A DNA stretch of 64,000 nt from Pseudaeromonas sharmana (GTDB taxonomy: Bacteria; Pseudomonadota; Gammaproteobacteria; Enterobacterales; Aeromonadaceae), in the NCBI RefSeq assembly GCF_042649925.1, contig NZ_JBHSAF010000014.1, positions 558,001-622,000 on the forward strand, given 5' to 3'. Shown here piece by piece: positions 50,670-59,779 of this stretch; position 1 is the stretch's first letter; each line of letters starts with the position of its first letter. The notes under the pieces were generated by a model that was not told the DNA's origin, ran no database searches, and saw nothing but the letters and a program-made list of their open reading frames with translations. Position numbers and translations under genes: made by a program.

Positions 50670-51476
50670 ATGGAGTTCAAAGATCTCAATGCTACCCAGC
50701 TAGCCGCCCGCCAAGGCGACGCCAATGCCCAGTTTGTGCTGGGTGACGTTTACGCCCAGGGTAATGAAGTATTACAGAATGATTTGATGGCCGTTCACTG
50801 GTTCCGGCTCGCCGCGGCCCAAGGTCACGCCTTGGCAATGTTCAAGCTCGGTCAACTCTATGAGCAAGGGCGCGGCATGGGCGCTGATGCCAAGCAGGCC
50901 TTACAGCTCTACCTGCAAGCCGCAGAGCGGGGATGTGGCGAAGCGGCGTTCCTGTTGGGATTACGTTTTGATCAAGGCCAAGGACTCGAGCAGGATCAAA
51001 AGCGTGCCGCCGAGTGGTATAAGCGCGCGGCTGAAGAGGATCATGCTGAGGCCGCCTATAATCTGGCGCTGATGTACGACATGGGGCGTGGTATCGCTCA
51101 GGATTACAAACTCGCACTGCGTTGGTATCGCCGCGCTGCGGAGTTGGATCACCCCGATGCGCCCTACCATATCGGCTTGCTCTACTACAACGGACAGGGC
51201 GTTCCGGCCGACAACAAGCAGGCTCTGTTCTGGTATCGCCAGGCAGCAGAAAAGCGCCATATCGAAGCACAATTCCTGTTGGCGGCCATGTACGCGCTGG
51301 GGCAAGGCGTGCCACAGGATGACATGCAGGCGTATGTCTGGGGTTCGCTTGCAGCCGTCGGCTTTCCCGATGCCGCCAAGATTCGCGACAATGCCGCGTC
51401 CCGCCTGGATGCAGCCGCGCTGGCAAAGGCCATGGTACTGGCCGAATCCTACGCGGCGGAATACCAGGTCAATTAA
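50670..51476 (+). CDS. Sel1-repeat protein
   Basis: A 268-residue soluble protein of about six tandem Sel1-like (TPR-related) 36-residue repeats, seen in LGDVYAQGNE, LGQLYEQGRGM, LGLRFDQGQGL, LALMYDMGRGI, IGLLYYNGQGV and LAAMYALGQGV, each followed by an A-W-F/Y-R-A-A helix. There is no signal peptide, so it is cytoplasmic and probably a protein-binding scaffold. It has its own -10 box TATAAT at 50619 and an intrinsic terminator, so it is monocistronic. No partner can be named from context. Confidence 0.88.
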   Translation: MEFKDLNATQLAARQGDANAQFVLGDVYAQGNEVLQNDLMAVHWFRLAAAQGHALAMFKLGQLYEQGRGMGADAKQALQLYLQAAERGCGEAAFLLGLRFDQGQGLEQDQKRAAEWYKRAAEEDHAEAAYNLALMYDMGRGIAQDYKLALRWYRRAAELDHPDAPYHIGLLYYNGQGVPADNKQALFWYRQAAEKRHIEAQFLLAAMYALGQGVPQDDMQAYVWGSLAAVGFPDAAKIRDNAASRLDAAALAKAMVLAESYAAEYQVN

Positions 51477-51491
51477 CTCATGCCCATACAA

Positions 51492-51522
51492 AACAGACCC
51501 GCCGGATGGCGGGTCTGTTTTT
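51492..51522. terminator. Intrinsic terminator between the Sel1 gene and motY
   Basis: A 12-bp stem AACAGACCCGCC/GGCGGGTCTGTT with loop GGAT and TTTT after it. Serves the Sel1 gene and possibly the convergent motY. Confidence 0.88.
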
Positions 51523-51545
51523 CGGCGTAGCGACAGGCTGTTAAC

Positions 51546-52598
51546 TTAAACCTTCTTATTCGCTGCGCTTGACGGTGCCTTGATGGCGGGTTGCCCCGCC
51601 TTGATCGCCGGCGTTTGTTCGGCTGGCACGGCACCTGAAGCGGCATCAGGGCTGACAATCGCCGGTTTTTCTTCGACAACCGGCGCCCCGGTAAAGATAG
51701 GCTCGCCTACCTCGACGCCCCGCGTTTCGTAGCTGGGCAAGGCGCGTGACATCGAGATAATCACCCGGCGGTTAACGGCACGCCCTGAGGCGGTCTCGTT
51801 GCTGGCAATGTGCTGTTTCTCACCGTGACCTTGCACTTCAATCCGACTCGGTTCTATGCCCTGATCGGCAAAAAACTGCTTGATCGCCTCGGCACGTCGC
51901 TCCGACAGTTTCTGGTTTGGCCAACGACCGCCATAACTGTCGGTGTAAGCGTTGATGACTAGCATATCAATGCTGGGATCTGACTTCAGATAGTGGCCTA
52001 TCATCTCCAGGCGGCGCTGGGAGTAAGGGGTCAGCTGATCGCTGTTCCGTTCATAGGTCAACGCGGTAAAGGCAATATCCTCAAAGGTATACGGCAGCAG
52101 GCTCTGTAAACACATCAGAAATGACTGGTAGCGGGCATAAAACCCCACCGCAGAGACCGACACCTGAACAGTCTGACCTCTGTGATACCAATCGCCGAAC
52201 ATGAAGGCCGGGAAACGCCCCTGTTCCAGTTCGCCCATCATGGCCCATGCCGTTTGTCCCTCGACCAGGCCATCAAATTGCTTGTAGAAGCGAATGGTGC
52301 TGAGCGAGGCCTCCGGCATGCCAGGGCGCCAGCGAGGCGGAACAGAGCGTAATGTGACGGTTTGAATGCGGGCATTGGGTCGTAATGGTCGCAGCTCAAA
52401 ATCAAGATTGATGTTCTTGCCGGCCCGGCTGACAAAGGCACCGCTGCCATAGCCAGGGATAAAATGCTCCAGCCGACACTCCAGCGGTGTATCCTCGGTC
52501 AGGCGCCACACCGACTGATCCATCGGCGCAGCATATTCCAATACCGCCGCCTGGGCGGGTAATGACAACAACAAGCCTACCAGATATCTGTACTTCAC
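51546..52598 (-). CDS. motY: Sodium-type flagellar motor protein MotY
   Basis: A 350-residue periplasmic protein. The signal peptide (MKYRYLVGLLLSLPAQA) precedes the MotY-N domain, which has INLDFELRPLRP, RWRPG, FYKQFDGLVEGQTAWAMM and YTFEDIAFTALTYERNSDQL. The C-terminal OmpA-like peptidoglycan-binding domain contains NAYTDSYGGRWPNQKLSERR and VNRRVIISMSR. MotY forms the T-ring around the basal body of sodium-driven polar flagella and anchors the PomA/PomB stator, so the organism is expected to swim with a polar Na+ motor. A tail of about 57 residues rich in Ala, Pro and Lys extends beyond the length of Vibrio MotY (293). Confidence 0.9.
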   Translation of the reverse strand: MKYRYLVGLLLSLPAQAAVLEYAAPMDQSVWRLTEDTPLECRLEHFIPGYGSGAFVSRAGKNINLDFELRPLRPNARIQTVTLRSVPPRWRPGMPEASLSTIRFYKQFDGLVEGQTAWAMMGELEQGRFPAFMFGDWYHRGQTVQVSVSAVGFYARYQSFLMCLQSLLPYTFEDIAFTALTYERNSDQLTPYSQRRLEMIGHYLKSDPSIDMLVINAYTDSYGGRWPNQKLSERRAEAIKQFFADQGIEPSRIEVQGHGEKQHIASNETASGRAVNRRVIISMSRALPSYETRGVEVGEPIFTGAPVVEEKPAIVSPDAASGAVPAEQTPAIKAGQPAIKAPSSAANKKV

Positions 52599-52793
52599 GG
52601 CCGTCTCCTCTTCCCGTTCACTCCTCTATCGGCCACAAAATCAAAAGCTTTAGTCCGACAACAACACAATTGCGCCGCCGTGTGGCGCCATGGGCTTTGT
52701 GCGGACTTTCTGCCATAATACGCCGTCTTTACCCAAGATCAGACTCATAAAAGCCCACCATCGAGAATAACCCGCGGGAAAAGGAGAAATCCC

Positions 52794-54059
52794 ATGCGCA
52801 AACGTATTATCCAGATAGAAGAACGCCCTTCGCTTCTTGAAAGCATCCCCTTAAGTTTCCAGCATCTGTTTGCCATGTTTGGCGCCTCAGTGCTGGTGCC
52901 CATGCTGTTCAAGATCGATGTGGGTACCGTCTTGCTGTTCAACGGTATTGGTACACTGATCTACCTGTTCCTATGCCAAGGCAAGGTGCCCGCCTATCTG
53001 GGTTCAAGCTTTGCGTTCCTGTCGCCGGTGTTCGCGGTGATGGCCGGGCATAACTACGAGTTGGCTCTGGGTGGCTTTATCGCGTCCGGTGTGCTGTTTA
53101 TGGTCGTTGCCAGCCTGATCAAGGTATTTGGCTACCAATGGATCAATGTGGTGTTCCCTCCCGCCTCGATGGGGGCCATCGTCGCCATCATCGGTCTGGA
53201 GCTGGCACCGGTGGCAGCCGACATGGCGGGTCTGACCGCCAAGACGCTGGATCCCAAGGTCATTGCCGTCTCCATGATCACCTTCGCAGTGGTGGTGTTC
53301 GGCTCTGTGCTGTTCCGCGGTTTCCTCGCCGTCATCCCCATTCTGATTGCCATCATCGTTGGTTATGTTTCCGCCACGCTGCTGGGTCTGGTGGATTACA
53401 GCGCGGTCGGCAGTGCCGCCTTCTTCCAGATTCCGACTTTCTATAGCCCGCAGTTTGATCTCGCCGCCATCATCACCATCTTACCGGCGGCCTTCGTGGT
53501 CATCGCCGAACATATCGGCCACTTCATTGTGACTGAACGCATCGTTGACCGGCCGCTGATGAAAGATCCCGGCATGCACCGTTCGCTGATGGGTGATGGT
53601 TTCTCCACGACCCTGTCCGGCTTTTTCGGCTCCGTGCCTACCACCACCTATGGTGAAAACATCGGTGTGATGGCCATTACCCGTGTCTACAGCGTCTGGG
53701 TGATCGGCGGTGCCGCCATCATCTCTATTCTGCTCGCCTTCATGGGCCAGTTCACGGCATTGGTACGTACCATTCCGGTACCTGTCATGGGCGGCGTCTC
53801 CTTGCTGCTGTTCGGTGTCATCGCCGCTTCGGGTATCCGCATGCTGGTCGAATCCAAGGTAGACTACAGCAAGCCGAAGAACCTGATTCTGACCTCGATC
53901 GTCCTGATTATCGGCCTGTCCGGTGCGCACCTGGATCTGGGGACTGTCAGCCTCAAGGGCATGGCGCTGGCAACACTGTTATCCATCGCGGTCAGCCTGC
54001 TGTTCGAAGTATTCGAGCGACTCGGCTGGCTGAGTAGCCATGACATCATGGAGCCGTAA
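52794..54059 (+). CDS. uraA: Uracil permease UraA
   Basis: A 421-residue NAT/NCS2 transporter with fourteen membrane helices. The N-terminus ERPSLLESIPLSFQHLFAMF, GSSFAFLSPVFAVM in helix 3, the substrate-site region FVVIAEHIGHFIVTERIVDR, and GFFGSVPTTTYGENIGVM match UraA. It imports uracil with a proton. In enterics it follows upp; upp is not adjacent here, so the gene stands alone. An AAGGAG site precedes the ATG. RNase T follows after 34 bases, possibly read through. Confidence 0.93.
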   Translation: MRKRIIQIEERPSLLESIPLSFQHLFAMFGASVLVPMLFKIDVGTVLLFNGIGTLIYLFLCQGKVPAYLGSSFAFLSPVFAVMAGHNYELALGGFIASGVLFMVVASLIKVFGYQWINVVFPPASMGAIVAIIGLELAPVAADMAGLTAKTLDPKVIAVSMITFAVVVFGSVLFRGFLAVIPILIAIIVGYVSATLLGLVDYSAVGSAAFFQIPTFYSPQFDLAAIITILPAAFVVIAEHIGHFIVTERIVDRPLMKDPGMHRSLMGDGFSTTLSGFFGSVPTTTYGENIGVMAITRVYSVWVIGGAAIISILLAFMGQFTALVRTIPVPVMGGVSLLLFGVIAASGIRMLVESKVDYSKPKNLILTSIVLIIGLSGAHLDLGTVSLKGMALATLLSIAVSLLFEVFERLGWLSSHDIMEP

Positions 54060-54093
54060 GGCTGCTGTTCTAACCTGTAAATAGAGTAAATGG

Positions 54094-54729
54094 ATGAGTG
54101 AACAAACCTTGCAACACCCATTGAAGCGCCGTTTCCGCGGCTATTTTCCGGTCGTCATTGACGTCGAAACGGCAGGTTTCAATGCCCGCAACGACGCCTT
54201 GCTGGAGATTGCCGCCTGCACCCTGACAATGGATGACGAGGGCTGGATGCACATCGATGAGACCTTCCACTTTCATGTTGAACCCTTTGAGGGCGCCAAC
54301 ATTGAAAAGGCCGCCATCGAGTTTAACGGCATTGACCCTTTCAACCCATTACGCGGTGCCGTCAGCGAGAAAGAAGCGTTGGGGGCAATCTTCAAAGGGC
54401 TGCGCAAGGGACTCAAGGAAACGGATTGCCACAGAGCCATCGTTGTCGCACATAACGCCGCGTTTGATCATGCCTTCATGATGGCGGCAGCGGAACGCGC
54501 CGGCTTGAAACGCAATCCATTCCATCCTTTTGCAACGTTTGACACTGCCACACTGGCCGGCCTGGCACTGGGTCAGACCGTGCTGGCCAAAGCCTGCATG
54601 ACGGCGGGTATCGCCTTTGATAATCGCGAAGCCCACTCCGCCTTGTATGACACTCAGCGGACGGCCGAACTGTTTTGCCATATCGTCAATCGCTGGAAGT
54701 CACTGGGTGGCTGGCCTCCCGCCGAATAA
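54094..54729 (+). CDS. rnt: Ribonuclease T
   Basis: A 211-residue DEDDh 3'-exoribonuclease. D23 and E25 (VIDVETAGFN), Asp in VAHNAAFDHAFM, and H181 and D186 (EAHSALYD) match the E. coli catalytic residues. RNase T trims the 3' ends of tRNAs and of 5S and 23S rRNA and acts as a dimer. The basic segments for RNA binding (HPLKRRFRG at the start) are present. It starts 34 bases after uraA and ends in an intrinsic terminator. Confidence 0.96.
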   Translation: MSEQTLQHPLKRRFRGYFPVVIDVETAGFNARNDALLEIAACTLTMDDEGWMHIDETFHFHVEPFEGANIEKAAIEFNGIDPFNPLRGAVSEKEALGAIFKGLRKGLKETDCHRAIVVAHNAAFDHAFMMAAAERAGLKRNPFHPFATFDTATLAGLALGQTVLAKACMTAGIAFDNREAHSALYDTQRTAELFCHIVNRWKSLGGWPPAE

Positions 54730-54753
54730 CCCATCCTCAATACGCGCTCAACC

Positions 54754-54777
54754 AACGCCCCGTCATGGGGCGTTTCT
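54754..54777 (+). terminator. Intrinsic terminator of rnt
   Basis: Stem AACGCCCC/GGGGCGTT with loop GTCAT, then TTCT. A moderate T-tract. Confidence 0.72.
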
Positions 54778-54840
54778 ACTGGACAAATGCTATTTTTTCA
54801 GCAAACTATGCTCCCTTTTTAAGCCTACAAGGAACGTAAC

Positions 54841-56163
54841 ATGACCAATCCGGTGGTTATTGCCGTTGTATTGATGTTGCTGCTGAGCCTGATGCGCATC
54901 AACGTAGTCGTCTCGCTGGCTGTCAGCGCGATTGTCGGCGGCCTGGTCGGCGGCCTGAATCTGATGGACACCCTGAAAGCCTTCACCGATGGGTTGGGTG
55001 GCGGCGCCACAATCGCCCTCTCCTATGCCATGCTGGGAGCATTCGCGGTGGCGATCTCACGTTCCGGCATTACCGATCTGCTCGCCCACAGGGTGATCGC
55101 CCAGTTGGGCAAAGAGGCCAGTCCGACCCAGCTGCGTTGGGTCAAGGCACTGCTGTTGACGGCGCTGCTGCTGGTCAGCATCAGCTCACAGAACCTGATT
55201 CCGGTTCATATTGCCTTTATCCCGATCCTGGTGCCGCCGCTGTTGCACGTGATGGCGCAAATGAAGCTGGACCGTCGTCTCGCCGCCTGTGTCATCACCT
55301 TTGGCCTCACCGCGACCTATATGTTACTGCCGGTCGGTTTCGGTGGCATTTTCCTCAACGATATTCTGGCGCAAAACCTGATCCGCAGCGGCGTGCCGGT
55401 GGAAGGCCCGCAACTGCCACTGGCGATGGCAATCCCGGTTGCCGGCATGGCACTGGGGCTGGCGCTCGCCTTCTTTACTTATCGCAAACCACGTGAATAT
55501 GCACTCGAGCCCATACTGGCCATCGAGCCTGAAACCGTGGAGTTTACACCACGCCACCTGTGGGTCGCGGTGGTGGCCATCGTCTCTGCACTCGGGCTGC
55601 AGCTGTATACCGACTCCATCATCGTCGGAGCCCTGGTTGGTTTCTTGATCTTCACTCTGGGTGGTGTCATCAAATTCCACGAAAGTCAGGATGCGTTCAC
55701 CCAGGGCGTCAAGATGATGTCACTGATTGGTTTCATCATGATCGCCGCCTCCGGTTTCTCCTCTGTGATGAATGCCACCCACGGTGTGGATGCCCTGGTG
55801 CAAGTGGTCGGCAGTGCCTTGGGTGATAACAAGGGGCTGGCATCGTTTGCCATGTTGCTGGTTGGCTTGCTGGTGACCATGGGCATCGGCTCCTCGTTCT
55901 CTACCGTGCCTATCATCGCCGGTATCTATGTTCCGTTGTGCCTGCATCTGGGATTCTCGCCACTGGCAACCATTGCCATTGTCGGGACAGCCGGGGCACT
56001 GGGGGATGCCGGTTCACCGGCTTCCGACTCAACACTCGGCCCCACCTCCGGCCTGAATGCCGATGGGCAACATGATCACATCTGGGACAGTGTGGTCCCC
56101 ACCTTCATCCACTACAACATTCCATTGCTGATCTTCGGCTGGATTGCCAGCATGGTGCTGTAA
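54841..56163 (+). CDS. Na+/H+ antiporter-family permease
   Basis: A 440-residue membrane protein with about twelve helices. Features of the family include MRINVVVSLAVSAIVGGLVG at the start, SSQNLIPVHIAFIPILVPPL in the first half, FGLTATYMLLPVGFGGIFLN, and AGALGDAGSPASDSTLGPTS near the C-terminus. The last resembles a substrate-site loop of the NhaC/ion-transporter superfamily. Such proteins are annotated as Na+/H+ antiporters, but some relatives move amino acids such as histidine, so the substrate is open. An AAGGAA site lies before the ATG. It appears monocistronic. Confidence 0.83.
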   Translation: MTNPVVIAVVLMLLLSLMRINVVVSLAVSAIVGGLVGGLNLMDTLKAFTDGLGGGATIALSYAMLGAFAVAISRSGITDLLAHRVIAQLGKEASPTQLRWVKALLLTALLLVSISSQNLIPVHIAFIPILVPPLLHVMAQMKLDRRLAACVITFGLTATYMLLPVGFGGIFLNDILAQNLIRSGVPVEGPQLPLAMAIPVAGMALGLALAFFTYRKPREYALEPILAIEPETVEFTPRHLWVAVVAIVSALGLQLYTDSIIVGALVGFLIFTLGGVIKFHESQDAFTQGVKMMSLIGFIMIAASGFSSVMNATHGVDALVQVVGSALGDNKGLASFAMLLVGLLVTMGIGSSFSTVPIIAGIYVPLCLHLGFSPLATIAIVGTAGALGDAGSPASDSTLGPTSGLNADGQHDHIWDSVVPTFIHYNIPLLIFGWIASMVL

Positions 56164-56283
56164 ATCAGCCAGCCTAGCCGTCCGGGCCATTCTGCCCGGG
56201 CGGCACTGGCTGTTCACGCGCAAGCTACCACTGAGTATTCCATACTCAGTAACACAGGATATGGCATTGACGCTGGAGCCATC

Positions 56284-57438
56284 ATGAATCTGTGCCGACA
56301 ACTTCTGCTCTTGTTATTGCTGACCTTTACAACCCCGTTCTCCGAGCTGTATGCGGCACCACCGGCCACTGTGCTGTTTATCAGCCCGGCTCATGACGAT
56401 GATCTATTCTGGCAACAAGTGGAAGCAACCATGCGCCATGCCGCGCGCGGACTCGGTTTGTCTTTGCAGGTCAGTTACGGTAACGACAGCCCGCTGCGCG
56501 CCGCATCCCTGGCGCACAAGGCCATGTCCCGCCAGCATAAGCCGGCATTTATCGTCCTGCAGTTCAATGGCCCCGTGATGCCTGAGCTGCTTCGGCATGC
56601 CGAACGCCAGCAGGTCCGCCTGCTGACCATCAATAGCCAGCAATCAGCGCTATCACGTCAGCAAATCGGCATCCCGGGGCAAACCTACCCACTTTGGCTG
56701 GCACATTTGTGGCCAGATGATCAGTTGGCTGGACGCCTCGAAGCCGAGGCGTTGCTGCAGGCCGCCAAGACACGCTGGCCTGAACAGCCAGTGGTATCGT
56801 TGCTGGCCTTCAACGGTGCCATCAACGATGTGTCTCTGGTCGCCCAGCAACGCAGCCAAGGGATGCGCCAGGCACTCCGCGGCCAGCCGGACGCCGCCTT
56901 GGCCCAGGAGTTTGCCGAATACTGGAATGTCGAGAAAGCCACACACCCACTCACTGCCGCACTGCAACGCTACCCTGAGGCCACAGTGTTGTGGAGCGCG
57001 AATGATGCCTTTGCGCTGCGGTTGCGAGAACGCTTAAAACAGGCCGGCAAGCCGCTCGACGCGTATCTGCTGGCCGGCATTGATGCAACACCACAAGGGC
57101 TGGCTGCCGTCGAACGCGGCGAGTTGGTGACCACCATTGGTGGGCACTTTATGGAAGGAGCCTGGGCCATGGTGCTGATTTACGATTATCTGCATCTGCC
57201 GGCAGCCCAGTGGCAGCCGGTCTATCAGCAGACAGGTATGCATGCCTTCGACCGCGAACAGATCTCATTGCTGCGCCGGATCACGGAATCAGGTGCGTTG
57301 GCCAAACTGGACTACCGGGCAATGACGCGAACCGCCTTTTTGGCAAAGCATTCATCGAGAACACAGTGGCAGGGCTACCCTTTCACCTGGCAAGCCCTGC
57401 TGGCAACGTTACAGCAGCAACAGTTGCTGACACCATAA
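56284..57438 (+). CDS. Solitary periplasmic sugar-type substrate-binding protein
   Basis: A 384-residue protein with a signal peptide (LLLLLLLTFTTPFSELYA). A PBP1 fold follows: ATVLFISPAHDDDLFWQQV, the hinge-region FIVLQFNG, LWSANDAFALRLRERL, and LAGIDATPQGLAAVERGELV, like ribose- or LuxP-type binding proteins. No ABC permease, ATPase, sensor kinase or chemoreceptor lies next to it, so it may serve a signalling protein or a transporter encoded elsewhere. The ligand is unknown. It ends in a hairpin terminator. Confidence 0.8.
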   Translation: MNLCRQLLLLLLLTFTTPFSELYAAPPATVLFISPAHDDDLFWQQVEATMRHAARGLGLSLQVSYGNDSPLRAASLAHKAMSRQHKPAFIVLQFNGPVMPELLRHAERQQVRLLTINSQQSALSRQQIGIPGQTYPLWLAHLWPDDQLAGRLEAEALLQAAKTRWPEQPVVSLLAFNGAINDVSLVAQQRSQGMRQALRGQPDAALAQEFAEYWNVEKATHPLTAALQRYPEATVLWSANDAFALRLRERLKQAGKPLDAYLLAGIDATPQGLAAVERGELVTTIGGHFMEGAWAMVLIYDYLHLPAAQWQPVYQQTGMHAFDREQISLLRRITESGALAKLDYRAMTRTAFLAKHSSRTQWQGYPFTWQALLATLQQQQLLTP

Positions 57439-57443
57439 ATGAT

Positions 57444-57470
57444 CAGGCCCTGCATGCGCAGGGCCTGTTA
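57444..57470 (+). terminator. Hairpin after the binding-protein gene
   Basis: A 10-bp stem CAGGCCCTGC/GCAGGGCCTG with loop ATGC, followed by TTA. The T-tract is short, so it may serve convergent grxD as well. Confidence 0.65.
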
Positions 57471-57487
57471 GCCAGTTCAACCGCGAA

Positions 57488-57820
57488 TCACTCTGCCGGT
57501 TGATGACGTGCCGCTGCTTCCTTGATCAGGGTTTGCAGCTCCCCCTGCTGGAACATTTCCAACATGATGTCACAACCGCCGATCAATTCGCCCTCTACCC
57601 ACAGTTGAGGAAAGGTTGGCCAGTTAGCGTACTTTGGCAATTCGGCACGAATATCCGGATTCTGCAGGATATCGACATAGGCAAACGGTGCGCCGCAAGC
57701 CATCAGTGCTTGCGAAGCCTGGGATGAGAAGCCACAGCTCGGCAGCTTGGGCGAGCCCTTCATATACAGCAGGATCGGATTCTCGGCGATTTGTTGCTTG
57801 ATCTTGTCGATGGTTTCCAT
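57488..57820 (-). CDS. grxD: Monothiol glutaredoxin, CGFS type
   Basis: A 110-residue Grx4. The active-site motif is C29-G-F-S32 in PSCGFSSQASQAL, preceded by ENPILLYMKGSP. The glutathione-binding parts WPTFPQLWVEGELIGGCDIM are intact. CGFS glutaredoxins bind a bridging [2Fe-2S] cluster with glutathione and deliver it to iron-sulfur proteins. It is divergent from sodB across 250 bases, a grxD/sodB pairing common in gammaproteobacteria. Confidence 0.96.
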   Translation of the reverse strand: METIDKIKQQIAENPILLYMKGSPKLPSCGFSSQASQALMACGAPFAYVDILQNPDIRAELPKYANWPTFPQLWVEGELIGGCDIMLEMFQQGELQTLIKEAAARHQPAE

Positions 57821-58070
57821 GTTGGCCTCAGGCTCGCTAAAGATGGCTTCATTTTACTGATTATCCATGCCGCGACAATCCTTGATGCAGGATCTTGATT
57901 AGTACGCCATTCAGTCGGCTGTGAGCGCAGCGTAATCGAGTTGTTAAAATCAAATGTCATAGTTGTGGCGTTTATGCCGAAAAGTTTGCTATAAATCAAA
58001 ACGCAACGGGGGTTACCCCGCATACCTATCACAAGGCCAGCCACTGGCCACCGAATTGGAGAGTCGCATT

Positions 58071-58652
58071 ATGGCGTTTGAACTTCCGGCCCTGCCCTAC
58101 GAAAAAAATGCACTGGAACCCCATTTCTCTCAGGAAACCCTTGAGTATCACTATGGCAAGCACCACAACGCTTACGTGGTCAACCTGAACAATCTGGTTC
58201 CGGGTACTGAATTTGAAGGCAAGTCCCTTGAAGAGATCATCAAGACCTCCAGTGGCGGCGTATTCAACAACGCAGCACAGATCTGGAACCACACCTTCTT
58301 CTGGCACAGCCTGGCCCCCAATGCCGGCGGCGCCCCAACGGGTGAGCTGGCTGCAGCAATCGATGCCGCATTCGGCTCATTCGAGCAATTCAAAGAGGCG
58401 TTTACCAAATCGGCAATCGGTAATTTCGGCTCTGGCTGGACCTGGCTGGTGAAGAAGGCCGATGGCACCCTGGCGATCCACAACACCTCCAACGCCGGCT
58501 GCCCGCTGACTGAAGGTGTGACGCCACTGCTGACCGTGGATGTCTGGGAACACGCCTACTACATCGACTATCGCAACCTGCGTCCAAAGTACCTGGAAGC
58601 GTTCTGGGCTCTGGCCAACTGGGACTTTGCAGCCAAGAACTTCGCAGCCTGA
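58071..58652 (+). CDS. sodB: Superoxide dismutase [Fe]
   Basis: A 193-residue Fe-SOD, exactly the E. coli length. The metal ligands are H27 (YHYGKHHNAY), H74 (WNHTFFW), D157 and H161 (DVWEHAYYIDYRN). AQIWNHTFFWHSL and the Gln-bearing NNAAQ mark the iron type over manganese. It dismutes superoxide in the cytoplasm. The frame is open 36 codons upstream, but MAFELPALPYEKNALE at 58071 is the conserved start, with GGAG upstream. It ends in a strong hairpin. Confidence 0.97.
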   Translation: MAFELPALPYEKNALEPHFSQETLEYHYGKHHNAYVVNLNNLVPGTEFEGKSLEEIIKTSSGGVFNNAAQIWNHTFFWHSLAPNAGGAPTGELAAAIDAAFGSFEQFKEAFTKSAIGNFGSGWTWLVKKADGTLAIHNTSNAGCPLTEGVTPLLTVDVWEHAYYIDYRNLRPKYLEAFWALANWDFAAKNFAA

Positions 58653-58676
58653 TCGCGGCCCGATACATGATTGCTG

Positions 58677-58702
58677 ACAACCCCGCGCTAGCGGGGTTGT
58701 TG
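58677..58702 (+). terminator. Terminator of sodB
   Basis: A 10-bp stem ACAACCCCGC/GCGGGGTTGT with loop GCTA, followed by TGCTTAT. Also reads toward the convergent SixA-like gene. Confidence 0.78.
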
Positions 58703-58722
58703 CTTATACACGCCGGCAAGTA

Positions 58723-59199
58723 CTAGTCGCGAGGCACCAGATGTAATAAAACCTGCCCGCAGTTCTCCCGGCAGTCGCTCCACGCCTTAATCTGCAACTG
58801 CAGTGTGACCAGGTCGCCGGTGCCAAACGGTTGATGGTGTTCGTGACAGAGTAGCTGCGTCAGCTCGTCCAGTCCCGGACTGTGCCCTATCAGGGTCACC
58901 TCGTCATCGACGTCATCCAGTCCCCGTAACAGTGTCATCAGATTGTGGCCACTGCTCTCATACAGCCGATCGTCCAGCAGCAAACCGCCCATCGGTAACC
59001 CCGCCAGACGACGCAACACATGGGCTGTGGCGTAGGTTCGTACCGCAGGCGATACCAGCCACAACCCCTGATGTGGAATGTGGGCGGTCAGACTCGCCAA
59101 TTGCCGGTAGCCACGCGGGCTCAGTGGCCGCCAGCTGTCCTCCAGTTCGGCTATCTTCCAGCTGGATTTGGCATGGCGGATAAGGATGAGTTTTTTCAT
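58723..59199 (-). CDS. SixA-like histidine phosphatase family protein
   Basis: A 158-residue histidine phosphatase: KKLILIRHAKSSW holds the catalytic RHA(K) at residues 8-10, WLVSPAVRTYATAHVL the second basic site, and VTLIGHSPGLDELTQLL the distal His. It is closer to the RHAKSSW subgroup (YhfI/SixA-related) than to the E. coli-type SixA at 15.4 kb, which reads RHGDA. Target is unknown; protein phosphohistidine or a small phosphate ester are possible. It is convergent with sodB. Confidence 0.85.
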   Translation of the reverse strand: MKKLILIRHAKSSWKIAELEDSWRPLSPRGYRQLASLTAHIPHQGLWLVSPAVRTYATAHVLRRLAGLPMGGLLLDDRLYESSGHNLMTLLRGLDDVDDEVTLIGHSPGLDELTQLLCHEHHQPFGTGDLVTLQLQIKAWSDCRENCGQVLLHLVPRD

Positions 59200-59779
59200 C
59201 TTGCACTCCTCCGACTAGACCTCTTCTATAACCATAGCGCCGGCCAGCTCAAAACGGCCACTGCCTGGTCACGCTTTCGCAAGACACGCTAAGCGGCCGC
59301 ACTGGGTGTATGGCGACGGTAGTCACAAGATAGCTTGCGCCATGGACTAAAACAGGCCAGGAATAACAGAAGGGGAAATGGCTCTACCGGCGGAATACCA
59401 TAGAACTGGACTCATCACAGCGCGCTGACAATACAGAACATGACAACAATATATAAAACAACTGCTCAACCTGTATTCATAATACCGGACGCCATGTCAT
59501 TTAATTAACAGCACTCGATTTAAAAATCGGAATGCAGCACATCGCCAGCAAGCGCAACCTCGCTGCCGTCATTTATACATCGACGATGTGAGTATTAAAC
59601 GCGCATAACCATAGCATCTAACAAACTATCGGCACACAAAATGCGATGCAGCATAATATGCTAAACTTCATGGCCGAATATTATCGTTAAACATTACACA
59701 GGGTTAATAAAACAGTCACGACTTGACGAATAAAGAATAATCAGGACTTCAATCAGCCCTGATTATTCCTCTTAGTGCA
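59200..59779. other. 580-base intergenic region
   Basis: No gene is supported. The region is AT-rich in its right two thirds. The only structured element is the AATAATCAGG/CCTGATTATT hairpin at 59736-59768, which serves as terminator of the small periplasmic gene on the minus strand. Confidence 0.6.
59736..59768 (-). terminator. Terminator of the small periplasmic protein gene
   Basis: A 10-bp stem AATAATCAGG/CCTGATTATT with a 13-base loop. On the minus strand it is followed by CTTTATTCG, a partial T-tract. Confidence 0.65.
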
